This document shows, one piece after another, positions 27,412 through 34,916 of a stretch of DNA of 44,479 bases (position 1 is the stretch's first letter; every line of letters starts with the position of its first letter). The position numbers were made by a program, and so were the translations under genes. The notes beneath the pieces are model-generated. The model was not told the DNA's origin. It made no database searches and saw only the letters and a list, made by a program, of their open reading frames with translations. Origin of the DNA: Bacillota bacterium. GTDB taxonomy: Bacteria > Bacillota > Limnochordia > Limnochordales > ZCTH02-B6. The stretch lies in NCBI GenBank assembly GCA_017656145.1, contig JACDOI010000019.1:1-44479 (forward strand), written 5' to 3'.

Positions 27412-29133
27412 TTGAGTACGCTGATTGATGCAGTCCGAAACGCGGTAGATGCCGATCGCCTTTGGAAGCATGTCGAGTGGTCTTCCCGCGTGCGCCGCGA
27501 TACGGGTGGGCCCGGGGAAGAACGCATGGTGGACTACATCGTCGATGAGCTGACCAGAGCGGGTGTGCCGGTCCGGGTTCACTCGTTCGACGCGTACCTT
27601 AGTTACCCGCGGCACGCTACCCTTGAAGTCCGGCCGGAAGGGGGAGAGCCGTTCCAGGTTCCCTGCTTGACCCACTCCTTCACTCGATCGACGGGGCCCC
27701 ACGGCCTTGTCGGCAGGCTGAAGTACTTGCCTGATCGGGATATGAATTTGGCGGCGGGCCGCATCGCGGTTCTCGACGGCGTAGCGACCCCCATCGACGT
27801 GCTCGGTGCGAACCGGGCCGGTGCCCAGGCGGTCATCTTCTGCAACCCGGGTCCCTACATCCACAACATGATTGAGACCACCATCTGGGGAGGAGCGCCC
27901 ACCCCTTCTCAGGTCGATCGGTTGCCGACAATTCCCGTAGTCTCCGTGGCCAGCCAGAACGGGGCGGCGATCAAGGAACTTTTGCACAAGGGCCCTGTCG
28001 ATGTGAAGATCGTGACCCACGTTGAAACGGGCTGGTATCCGGTAAAGCTGCCGGAAGTGATCATCCCTGGAGACCGGAGCACCGAAGAGTTCATTCTGGT
28101 CGGCGGCCATTATTGCTCCTGGGAAGTAGGCACAACCGACAATTCGACAGGCGTTTCCGTGTTGCTGGAGATGGCCCGGGTCTTGTGGGAGCACCGTGAT
28201 CAGCTGAAGCGGTCGATCCGCATTGCCTGGTGGCCGGGCCATTCCCACGGCCGGTACGCTGGTTCGACGTGGTATGCCGATACGTTCTTTGAGGACCTGC
28301 GCAAGCACTGCGTGGTCTATCACAATATCGACTCGCCCGGCGTGCGGGGCGCCACCGAATACATCTTGCGCCACACCTCCGCCGAGATGGAGACGTTTGC
28401 CCGGGAAGTCGTCCAGCGCTACATCGGCCAGGAGGATCCGGCGGTCCATCGCCCGAGCCGGGCAGCGGACCAGTCGTTTCTCGACATGGGCGTCCCGTCG
28501 TGCTCGTTGTACTCGTTCCTTCCCGATGATCACCCCGACAAGCGTCCTTGGACGGGCGGCTGCGCGGGCGCCTGGTGGTGGCACACCGAACACGATACGC
28601 TCGACAAGGCGAGCCGGGAGGTGCTCCACAAGGACTGCCAGCTGTCCACAACGTTTGTGAGCTTGCTGGCGACCGCCGACGTGCTGCCCATCGACTTGAC
28701 GGTGCTGGTCGACGAGATTCACACAGCCTTGAAGAGGCTGGACGAAGAAATCGGTCAACACGTCGACCTGAAGCTGTTGGTGGCCAAGTCCGAGCGCCTT
28801 GTTGCGGCGGTTGCGGAGTTGAACAACAAGCCGGTGGACGGCGATCCCGCGGCCGTGCAGGCTCGGAACCGGATCCTGATGGGGATCAGCCGGGCCTTGA
28901 ATCCCGTGGTGTACGGGCTCGAGGGGCCGTACGGGCACGACGTCGCGGAACGGGTTCCGCGCATGACGGCGCACCGGGGCGCGAAGATGTACGGCCTGAG
29001 CCGCGGCGTGGAGCTGAACGCGCTGGAGGGAACGACGGAATACGGCTTTTTGAAAGTCGACATCCAGCGCCAGGTGAACCGGGCCGCCGAGGCGCTGGAC
29101 GCGGCGTTGGAGCTGATCGGGGCCGGCCGGTGA
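27412..29133 (+). CDS. M28/PA-domain peptidase-like protein with altered active site
   Basis: A 573-residue cytoplasmic protein (no signal peptide) resembling M28 aminopeptidases with an inserted protease-associated region (about residues 90-200, including LGANRAGAQAVIFCNPG). Canonical M28 zinc and catalytic positions can be aligned: H233 (GGHYCSWE, with Cys where HxD normally has Asp), D243 (TTDNSTG), D307 (HNIDSPG), H391 (WHTEHDT). The Glu-Glu pair that supplies the general base and a metal ligand is replaced by H277-S278 in WWPGHSHGRYAGS. A C-terminal helical extension (about 430-570) follows. It may be a non-classical amidohydrolase. TTG 27412 is preferred because AAGGGG lies about 9 nt upstream; TTG 27406 is possible. 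Confidence 0.75.
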   Translation: MSTLIDAVRNAVDADRLWKHVEWSSRVRRDTGGPGEERMVDYIVDELTRAGVPVRVHSFDAYLSYPRHATLEVRPEGGEPFQVPCLTHSFTRSTGPHGLVGRLKYLPDRDMNLAAGRIAVLDGVATPIDVLGANRAGAQAVIFCNPGPYIHNMIETTIWGGAPTPSQVDRLPTIPVVSVASQNGAAIKELLHKGPVDVKIVTHVETGWYPVKLPEVIIPGDRSTEEFILVGGHYCSWEVGTTDNSTGVSVLLEMARVLWEHRDQLKRSIRIAWWPGHSHGRYAGSTWYADTFFEDLRKHCVVYHNIDSPGVRGATEYILRHTSAEMETFAREVVQRYIGQEDPAVHRPSRAADQSFLDMGVPSCSLYSFLPDDHPDKRPWTGGCAGAWWWHTEHDTLDKASREVLHKDCQLSTTFVSLLATADVLPIDLTVLVDEIHTALKRLDEEIGQHVDLKLLVAKSERLVAAVAELNNKPVDGDPAAVQARNRILMGISRALNPVVYGLEGPYGHDVAERVPRMTAHRGAKMYGLSRGVELNALEGTTEYGFLKVDIQRQVNRAAEALDAALELIGAGR

Positions 29134-29151
29134 CGGCCGGCGCCCCGGCAA

Positions 29152-29200
29152 AACAAGCAGTCCCGGCTGGTCGCCGGGACTGCTTGTTCTTGCAGGTTTT
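29152..29200 (+). terminator. Terminator of the catabolic operon
   Basis: A perfect 16-bp stem (29152-29167 with 29173-29188; core AAGCAGTCCCGGC) and loop TGGTC, followed after several bases by TTTT (29197-29200). An outer perfect 11-bp inverted repeat (CCCGGCAAAAC at 29144-29154, GTTTTGCCGGG at 29196-29206) overlaps the foot of the stem. Confidence 0.78.
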
Positions 29201-29268
29201 GCCGGGTTGAGGGAATCCGCTGGAACACGTGCCCTGGAGGCGAGCGATTCGCCGCCTGCCGGCGCTCC

Positions 29269-29298
29269 TTGATCCCGGGATGGAGGAGAGGCTATACT
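29269..29298 (+). promoter_or_regulatory. Promoter of tRNA-Leu
   Basis: TTGATC (29269-29274), 18 nt spacer, TATACT (29293-29298), 11 nt before the tRNA. Confidence 0.72.
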
Positions 29299-29309
29299 GG
29301 TACCGATCC

Positions 29310-29394
29310 GCGAGAGTGGCGGAACCGGCAGACGCGCCAGACTTAGGATCTGGTGCCTTCGGGCGTGGGGGTTCGAGTCCCCCCTCTCGCACCA
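29310..29394 (+). tRNA. tRNA-Leu (UAG)
   Basis: GCGAGAG pairs with CTCTCGC, discriminator A, CCA encoded at 29392-29394. The anticodon loop CTTAGGA gives UAG. A long variable arm (TGCCTTCGGGCGT) marks class II. The T loop is TTCGAGT. Confidence 0.95.
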
Positions 29395-29449
29395 CCCGTC
29401 CCACGGCGGGCCGGGTTTCCCGCAAGGGCCCCGACCCGTCGATTTATTT

Positions 29450-29558
29450 TTGTCAGGAGGTCGCGGAGGTTCTTTCCGACGACGTCGCGGCGCTTCTGCA
29501 CTCCTCAGGCACCACGGGAAGCCCGGGAGGCGTTGCGCTAATGGAAGCCCCTTGTTGA
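29450..29558 (+). pseudogene. Remnant of an ANL-superfamily (acyl-CoA synthetase-like) gene
   Basis: One frame in the 274-nt gap between tRNA-Leu and tig reads DDVAALLHSSGTTGSPGG then VALMEAP before a TGA. This strongly resembles the AMP-binding loop of acyl-CoA synthetases and adenylation enzymes ('D.aallyTSGTTG.PKGV..tH'), including the residues just before it. The conserved Lys after Pro is Gly here, and neither the rest of the enzyme upstream nor anything downstream is present. It is best read as a decayed fragment, or a chance similarity. The stop codon lies in the -35 region of the tig promoter. Confidence 0.4.
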
Positions 29559-29583
29559 CAGCGACCGGCGGCTAAGGGATAAT
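29555..29583 (+). promoter_or_regulatory. Sigma-A promoter of tig
   Basis: Perfect TTGACA (29555-29560), 17 nt, GATAAT (29578-29583), about 80 nt before the tig start. It probably drives tig and perhaps reads on into clpP. Confidence 0.8.
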
Positions 29584-29668
29584 TTCAGGAGTGAAAATCG
29601 GGACTCCAGCTTTCCCCACCGTTGGGATACACTACACAGCGTGAGTCCGCCGCCAGGGAGGCCGTCAG

Positions 29669-30997
29669 ATGAACACCCGTGTCGAGCGGTTGTCCGATCA
29701 TCCAGCCCGGGTCGTCCTGGAGGTGGAAGTCGAGCCTCAGCGGGTTGAGCAGTCGGTGAACAACGTCTACCGCCGGCTTGCGCGCCAGGTCCGGATCCCG
29801 GGGTTTCGACCGGGCAAGGCGCCCCGGCCCGTCGTCGAACGGCACGTCGGGAAAGACACCCTTTACCAGGAGGCCTTTGAAGAGCTTATCCCCGAAGCGT
29901 ACCGGGAAGCGGTGCGGGCCGCGGACATCGAGCCGGTGGCCCAGGCCAAGATCGACATTTTGGAGTACGGTTCGGGCAAGCCGCTGCGGTTCAAGGCCGA
30001 AGTGGACGTCAAGCCCGAGGTCAAGCTGGGCCAGTACCGGGGCCTCAAAGTGGAGAAGCGGCGGCCACGGGTGACGGACGAAGCGGTGGACGCGTTCGTC
30101 GAGGGGATCCGCCAGCGGCACGCCGAATTGGTGGAGGCCGGCAAACCCCAGCTGGAAAAAGGCGATTACGCGGTCATCGATTACGAAGGCTTGATCGACG
30201 GCAAGCCGTTCCGGGGCGGTGCCGGCCGGGGTGAAACGGTGGAGGTGGGCGGCGCCGCCGTGCTGCCCGAGTTTTCGGATCAGTTGATCGGCATGGCACC
30301 GGGCGATGAGCGGGAGTTTGAAGTCACGTTTCCCGAAAACAGCCGGGAGGATATCGCCGGCAAGACCGCCAAGTTCCGGGTAACGCTCCACGGGATCAAG
30401 CAGAAGCGGTTGCCGGAGCTGGACGATGAATTCGCCAAGGACGCGGGCGATTACGAGACGTTGGAAGAGCTTCGGGCCGATGTCCGCCGCCGATTGGAGG
30501 AAGCGGCCGAAGAAGACGCCGAGGCGGCCATGCGGCAAAAGCTTTTGGAGCAGGCGGTGGCCGCCGCGGAAGTGGACGTACCCCCGGTTATGGTCGAGCA
30601 AGAGCTGGCGCGGGTCCTGGATGAGCTGGCCATGAGCCTTGTGCAAAACGGCATCACTGTCGAACAGTACCTCAAGTCCAGCGGCCAGACTGAGGAGCAG
30701 CTGGCGGAGCGGTTCCGGGACACGGCGCTGGCGCGGGTGAAGGCCGACCTGGTTTTGGAGGCGGTGGCCCGGGCCGAACAGCTCATTCCCTCCGAGGAGG
30801 AGGTCGACGCCCGCCTCGTGCAGCTTCTGGGATCGGCCCCCGACGAGAAGCGGCGGGAGCAGTTTTTGCGGGACGAGGATAACCGGCGGGCGGCCCGGAA
30901 CACCCTGATGCGGTCCAAGGCGCTGGATTTTCTGGCCAGCCACGCGGAGGTGACCGAGGTAGAGTTCGACCCGGCCGACGAGGAAGCTGGCGAATAG
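29669..30997 (+). CDS. tig: Trigger factor
   Basis: A 442-residue ribosome-bound chaperone and prolyl isomerase that meets nascent chains at the exit tunnel. Three parts are visible: the N-terminal ribosome-binding domain with the GFRPGKAPRPV signature loop, the FKBP-type isomerase domain (about residues 155-245; GDYAVIDYEGLIDGKPFRGG, then LIGMAPGDEREFEVTFPE), and the helical C-terminal substrate-binding domain. The C-terminus is acidic (DPADEEAGE). ATG 29669 has a purine-rich GGGAGG upstream. The tig-clpP-clpX order is common to most bacteria and places folding and proteolysis genes together. Confidence 0.97.
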   Translation: MNTRVERLSDHPARVVLEVEVEPQRVEQSVNNVYRRLARQVRIPGFRPGKAPRPVVERHVGKDTLYQEAFEELIPEAYREAVRAADIEPVAQAKIDILEYGSGKPLRFKAEVDVKPEVKLGQYRGLKVEKRRPRVTDEAVDAFVEGIRQRHAELVEAGKPQLEKGDYAVIDYEGLIDGKPFRGGAGRGETVEVGGAAVLPEFSDQLIGMAPGDEREFEVTFPENSREDIAGKTAKFRVTLHGIKQKRLPELDDEFAKDAGDYETLEELRADVRRRLEEAAEEDAEAAMRQKLLEQAVAAAEVDVPPVMVEQELARVLDELAMSLVQNGITVEQYLKSSGQTEEQLAERFRDTALARVKADLVLEAVARAEQLIPSEEEVDARLVQLLGSAPDEKRREQFLRDEDNRRAARNTLMRSKALDFLASHAEVTEVEFDPADEEAGE

Positions 30998-31084
30998 ACA
31001 CGAAAATTTTCCACGGGACCGCTCCAGGCCGCGGGGAACACTGCAAGGCGTAACCCGCCGGACAGCGAGCCGTGTCCCCTAGCA

Positions 31085-31090
31085 TATACT
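31085..31090 (+). promoter_or_regulatory. Possible -10 element for clpP
   Basis: TATACT at 31085-31090 in the 120-nt tig-clpP gap. The best -35 candidate (CGGACA, 31059-31064) is 20 nt away, so assignment is weak. No CtsR-type heptad repeat or CIRCE element was recognised nearby. Confidence 0.35.
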
Positions 31091-31117
31091 GGGGCCAGGG
31101 AAGGTGGAAGAAGGGCC

Positions 31118-31726
31118 ATGAGCGTGCTGGTACCGATGGTGGTCGAGCAAACGAATCGGGGCGAGCGGGCGTACGATATCTACTCCCGCCTGCTCAAGGA
31201 TCGGATCGTGTTCATCGGCGGGCCCATCGACGACCACGTGGCCAATCTGGTCATCGCGCAGCTGCTGTTCCTGGAGTCGGAGGATCCGGACAAAGATATC
31301 AACCTGTACATCAACAGCCCCGGCGGCGTGGTGTATTCGGGGCTTGCGATCTACGACACGATTCAGCACATCCGTCCGGACGTGTCTACCATTTGCGTCG
31401 GCATGGCAGCCAGCATGGCCGCGCTCCTGCTTTCGGCCGGAGCCAAGGGCAAGCGGTTTGCCCTTCCGTACTCCCGGATCATGATCCACCAGCCGCTGGG
31501 CGGGGCCCGGGGCCAGGCGACGGAAATCGAGATCGAGGCCCGGGAGATTTTGCGCATCAAGAACACGCTCAACCAGATCTTGCACCACCATACGGGCCAG
31601 CCGTTGGATCGGATCGAGCGGGACACCGACCGCAACTTTTACATGTCCGCAGAGGAGGCCCTGGAGTACGGCATCATCGACGGCGTGTTGCACAAGCGGA
31701 CCAAGCCGGTCAACGGCGCGAGGTGA
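31118..31726 (+). CDS. clpP: ATP-dependent Clp protease proteolytic subunit
   Basis: A 202-residue serine protease forming the tetradecameric barrel used with ClpX. The triad is visible: S99 in [13 protein letters not shown]124 in [10 protein letters not shown], and an Asp near 173 in [11 protein letters not shown]. The N-terminal part includes [17 protein letters not shown] and INSPGGVV. The ATG has GAAGG about 8 nt upstream. clpX starts 4 nt after the stop. Confidence 0.98.
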   Translation: MSVLVPMVVEQTNRGERAYDIYSRLLKDRIVFIGGPIDDHVANLVIAQLLFLESEDPDKDINLYINSPGGVVYSGLAIYDTIQHIRPDVSTICVGMAASMAALLLSAGAKGKRFALPYSRIMIHQPLGGARGQATEIEIEAREILRIKNTLNQILHHHTGQPLDRIERDTDRNFYMSAEEALEYGIIDGVLHKRTKPVNGAR

Positions 31727-31730
31727 TACA

Positions 31731-32993
31731 ATGTTCAAATTCAGCGATGAGAAAGGTCAGCTCAAGTGCTCCTTCTGCGGCAAGACGCAGGAACAGGTGA
31801 AAAAGCTCATCGCCGGCCCCGGGGTCTACATCTGCGACGAGTGCATCGAGCTGTGCAACGAGATCATCGAGGAGGAGCTCCATGAGGACGTGGATGTCGA
31901 GCTGGGCAGCATCCCTCGTCCCAAGGAGATCAAGGAAATCCTTGACCAGTACGTGGTCGGCCAGGAGGCGGCCAAAAAGGCGCTGGCCGTAGCGGTTTAC
32001 AACCACTACAAGCGCATCAACTCGGGGGTCCGCTCCGACGACGTGGAGCTGCAGAAGAGCAACATCTTGCTTTTGGGGCCTACCGGGTGCGGCAAGACGC
32101 TTTTGGCCCACACGCTGGCCCGAATCCTCAACGTGCCGTTTGCCATCGCGGATGCGACATCGTTGACCGAAGCCGGTTACGTGGGCGAAGACGTGGAAAA
32201 CATCTTGCTCAAGCTCATCCAGGCCGCCGATTACGATGTGGAAAAGGCCGAGCGGGGCATCATCTATATTGACGAGGTAGACAAGATCGCCCGCAAGTCC
32301 GAGAACCCGTCCATTACCCGGGACGTCTCGGGCGAAGGCGTTCAGCAGGCGCTGCTGAAGATCCTGGAAGGTACCGTCGCCAGCGTCCCGCCGCAAGGCG
32401 GGCGCAAGCACCCGCACCAGGAATTCATCCAGATCGACACGTCCAACATCTTGTTCATCTGCGGCGGGGCGTTTGACGGGTTGGAAAAGATCATCGAGAG
32501 GCGCATCGGCCAGCGGTCCATCGGTTTTGGGGCCGAGGTAAAAAGCCGGGAGGAGAAGCCCATCGGCGACTTGCTGCGGCAGATCATGCCGGAGGACCTG
32601 CTCAAGTACGGCATGATCCCGGAATTCATCGGCCGCCTGCCCGTCGTGGTGGCCTTGGACGCGCTGGACGAGGACGCTCTCGTCCGCATCTTGGTCGAGC
32701 CCCGCAACGCGCTGGTGAAGCAGTTCCAGAAGTTCTTCGAGATGGACGGCGTGGAACTGGAGTTCACCCAGGAGGCGCTCCGGGCCATCGCCCAAAAGGC
32801 GTTGGAACGCAAGACGGGCGCCCGGGGATTGCGGTCCATCGTCGAAGGGCTCCTGTTGGACATCATGTACGAGATCCCGTCCCAGGAAGACGTTCAGAAA
32901 TGCATCATCGACGAAGACGTCGTCCGGGCGGGCAAGCGGCCGGCGCTTGTGCGCATGGAACGCAAGCCCAAAAAGAAAGAAGAGACGGCCTGA
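31731..32993 (+). CDS. clpX: Clp protease ATP-binding subunit ClpX
   Basis: A 420-residue AAA+ unfoldase feeding tagged substrates, including tmRNA-tagged chains, to ClpP. An N-terminal four-cysteine zinc domain (C13, C16, C35, C38) binds adaptors. Walker A is GPTGCGKT at 116-123, Walker B is [10 protein letters not shown], and the ClpP-docking loop carries an IGF-like motif (SIGFGAEV). A basic tail ([10 protein letters not shown]) ends the protein. It is closed by its own terminator. Confidence 0.98.
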   Translation: MFKFSDEKGQLKCSFCGKTQEQVKKLIAGPGVYICDECIELCNEIIEEELHEDVDVELGSIPRPKEIKEILDQYVVGQEAAKKALAVAVYNHYKRINSGVRSDDVELQKSNILLLGPTGCGKTLLAHTLARILNVPFAIADATSLTEAGYVGEDVENILLKLIQAADYDVEKAERGIIYIDEVDKIARKSENPSITRDVSGEGVQQALLKILEGTVASVPPQGGRKHPHQEFIQIDTSNILFICGGAFDGLEKIIERRIGQRSIGFGAEVKSREEKPIGDLLRQIMPEDLLKYGMIPEFIGRLPVVVALDALDEDALVRILVEPRNALVKQFQKFFEMDGVELEFTQEALRAIAQKALERKTGARGLRSIVEGLLLDIMYEIPSQEDVQKCIIDEDVVRAGKRPALVRMERKPKKKEETA

Positions 32994-33051
32994 AAAACCC
33001 TTGGCGGCAGCCCCGCCGGCGCCGCCGGCGGGCGGGGAGACTTGACGGCAA

Positions 33052-33084
33052 GGCCGGGACCGGAAGGTTCCGGCCTGTTTGTTT
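33052..33084 (+). terminator. Terminator after clpX
   Basis: GGCCGGGACC (33052-33061) pairs with GGTTCCGGCC (33066-33075) around a GGAA tetraloop, with one G-U pair, followed by TGTTTGTTT. It separates clpPX from the lon genes. Confidence 0.72.
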
Positions 33085-33109
33085 GCGCCCGGTTTCTCCC
33101 GGCCATACT
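33079..33109 (+). promoter_or_regulatory. Possible promoter of lonB
   Basis: CATACT (33104-33109) with TTGTTT (33079-33084) 19 nt upstream, or TTTGCG (33082-33087) 16 nt upstream. It starts within the clpX terminator tail. Neither pair is ideal. Confidence 0.35.
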
Positions 33110-33140
33110 AAGCGTGTCGCGCCAGGAGGGAGCCGGAACG

Positions 33141-34829
33141 ATGATGGACATGATGGGCCTGTTCGGATTGGTCAACTTCTTTTTCGCCGTCGTCATCGGG
33201 CTGTACTTCCTCAACCTGTTGCGGGTCCAGCAGACGAGCCGGGCCGCGATCGACCGGGAATCCCGCAAGGAGCTGGAACGGCTCCGCCGGCTGAAGCAGA
33301 TCTCGTTGACCGAACCGCTCGCGGAAAAAACCCGCCCGGCGTCGATGGGAGACATCATCGGCCAGGAGGACGGGCTGAAGGCGCTCCGGGCGGCGCTGTG
33401 CGGCCCCAATCCCCAGCACGTCATCATCTACGGGCCCCCCGGCATCGGCAAAACCGCCGCGGCCCGGGTGGTCTTGGAAGAGGCCAAGCGCAACCCGCTT
33501 TCGCCGTTCAAGCCGGACGCCAAGTTCATCGAAGTCGACGCGACCACCGCCCGGTTTGACGACCGGGGCATCGCGGACCCTCTATTGGGTTCGGTGCACG
33601 ACCCCATCTACCAGGGGGCGGGCCCGTTGGGCCAGGCGGGCATCCCCCAGCCCAAGCCCGGGGCGGTGACCAAGGCCCACGGAGGCATCTTGTTCATCGA
33701 TGAGATCGGGGAGCTTCACCCGGTGCAGATGAACAAGTTGCTGAAAGTGCTGGAAGACCGGCGGGTGTTCCTTGAAAGCGCCTACTACAGTTCCGAAGAC
33801 ACCAACATCCCGCCCCACATCCACGAAATCTTCCAGAAGGGGCTGCCGGCCGACTTCCGCCTGGTGGGCGCGACGACCCGCATGCCGCATGAGATCCCGC
33901 CGGCCATCCGGTCCCGCTGCCAGGAAATTTTCTTCCGGGCGCTGACGCCCGATGAAATCGGTGTGATCGCCCGAAACGCCGCGAACAAGATCGATTTTCC
34001 CATCGAAGACGGCGCGGTCGAGGTGATTCAGCGATACGCCCAGAACGGCCGGGAAGCCGTCAACATCGTTCAGATCGCCGCGGGCGTTGTACAGACCGAG
34101 GGGCGCACCCGAATCGGCCGGGAGGACATCGAGTGGGTCGTCAATATGGGACAGTACCCGCCGCGGCCCGACCGCCGGGTATCCGGCGAACCCCAGGTCG
34201 GCTGCGTCAACGGGCTCGCAGTCGCCGGTCCTAATCAGGGGATGCTCATCGAGGTGGAAGCTTCCGCCAGCCCCGCGGAGCCGGGCCGGGGTCGACTGAC
34301 GGTGACCGGCATCATGGAAGAAGAGGAAATGGGCGGGCCGGGCATGACGATGCGGCGCCGCAGCATGGCCCGAAGCTCTTTGGACAACGTGGTGACGGTG
34401 TTGCGGAAACTTTTGCGGGTTCGCCCCGACGACTACGACATCCACGTCAATTTCCCCGGCGGGGTGCCCATCGACGGCCCGTCGGCGGGCGTCGCGATGG
34501 TGACCGCCATTTATTCCGCCATCACCGGGTTTCCGGTGGACAACCTGGTGGCCATGACGGGCGAGGTGTCCATCCGGGGATGGGTCAAGCCGGTGGGCGG
34601 GGTGGTGGCCAAGCTGGAGGCCGCGCGCCTTGGCGGCGTCCGGCGGGTGATCATCCCCAAAGACAACTGGCAAGCCACCTTCGCCGGCCTTGCCGACCAG
34701 GGCGTCGAGGTGGTGGCCGCGGAACGGATCGAGGAAGTCATCGCGCAAGCGGTGCTCATGCCTAAGGCGGTGGCCCTCGTCCCTGAGGCAGTGCCCGCGG
34801 CAGCCGGCTCCCGGCCGGTGTCCTCCTAG
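33141..34829 (+). CDS. lonB: LonB, membrane-anchored Lon-type protease
   Basis: A 562-residue LonB homologue of the kind found in Bacillus as a forespore-compartment (sigma-F) ATP-dependent protease. An N-terminal membrane helix (about residues 6-23, LFGLVNFFFAVVIGLYF) is followed by a short coiled region, the AAA+ domain (Walker A GPPGIGKT; Walker B ILFIDEIGEL), and a C-terminal Lon protease domain with the catalytic Ser in DGPSAGVAM and Lys in GWVKPVGGV. The large N-terminal Lon domain is absent, as expected for LonB. The frame is open 33 codons further up, but ATG 33141 has AGGAGGGAG upstream and precedes the membrane helix. It lies before lonA as in Bacillus. Confidence 0.95.
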   Translation: MMDMMGLFGLVNFFFAVVIGLYFLNLLRVQQTSRAAIDRESRKELERLRRLKQISLTEPLAEKTRPASMGDIIGQEDGLKALRAALCGPNPQHVIIYGPPGIGKTAAARVVLEEAKRNPLSPFKPDAKFIEVDATTARFDDRGIADPLLGSVHDPIYQGAGPLGQAGIPQPKPGAVTKAHGGILFIDEIGELHPVQMNKLLKVLEDRRVFLESAYYSSEDTNIPPHIHEIFQKGLPADFRLVGATTRMPHEIPPAIRSRCQEIFFRALTPDEIGVIARNAANKIDFPIEDGAVEVIQRYAQNGREAVNIVQIAAGVVQTEGRTRIGREDIEWVVNMGQYPPRPDRRVSGEPQVGCVNGLAVAGPNQGMLIEVEASASPAEPGRGRLTVTGIMEEEEMGGPGMTMRRRSMARSSLDNVVTVLRKLLRVRPDDYDIHVNFPGGVPIDGPSAGVAMVTAIYSAITGFPVDNLVAMTGEVSIRGWVKPVGGVVAKLEAARLGGVRRVIIPKDNWQATFAGLADQGVEVVAAERIEEVIAQAVLMPKAVALVPEAVPAAAGSRPVSS

Positions 34830-34916
34830 TTTCTTCCGCAAGGAATCCAGAAAGCCCCCCCGAATAGCCATACGATAGCCGTGCAGCAGGCAGGCGTGGG
34901 GGGGATTTCCGCGACG

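Noticed and set aside
27388-29151. Minus-strand frame of about 587 codons
   Set aside because: Antisense to the M28-like gene almost end to end; composition is that of a shadow frame and no domain was recognised.
29229-29558. A real 109-codon gene covering tRNA-Leu and the region after it
   Set aside because: It runs straight through the tRNA. Only its last 35 or so codons resemble a known protein, so they are reported as a possible remnant rather than a gene.
31000-31117. CtsR or CIRCE site before clpP
   Set aside because: No tandem heptad repeat or TTAGCACTC-type inverted repeat was found.
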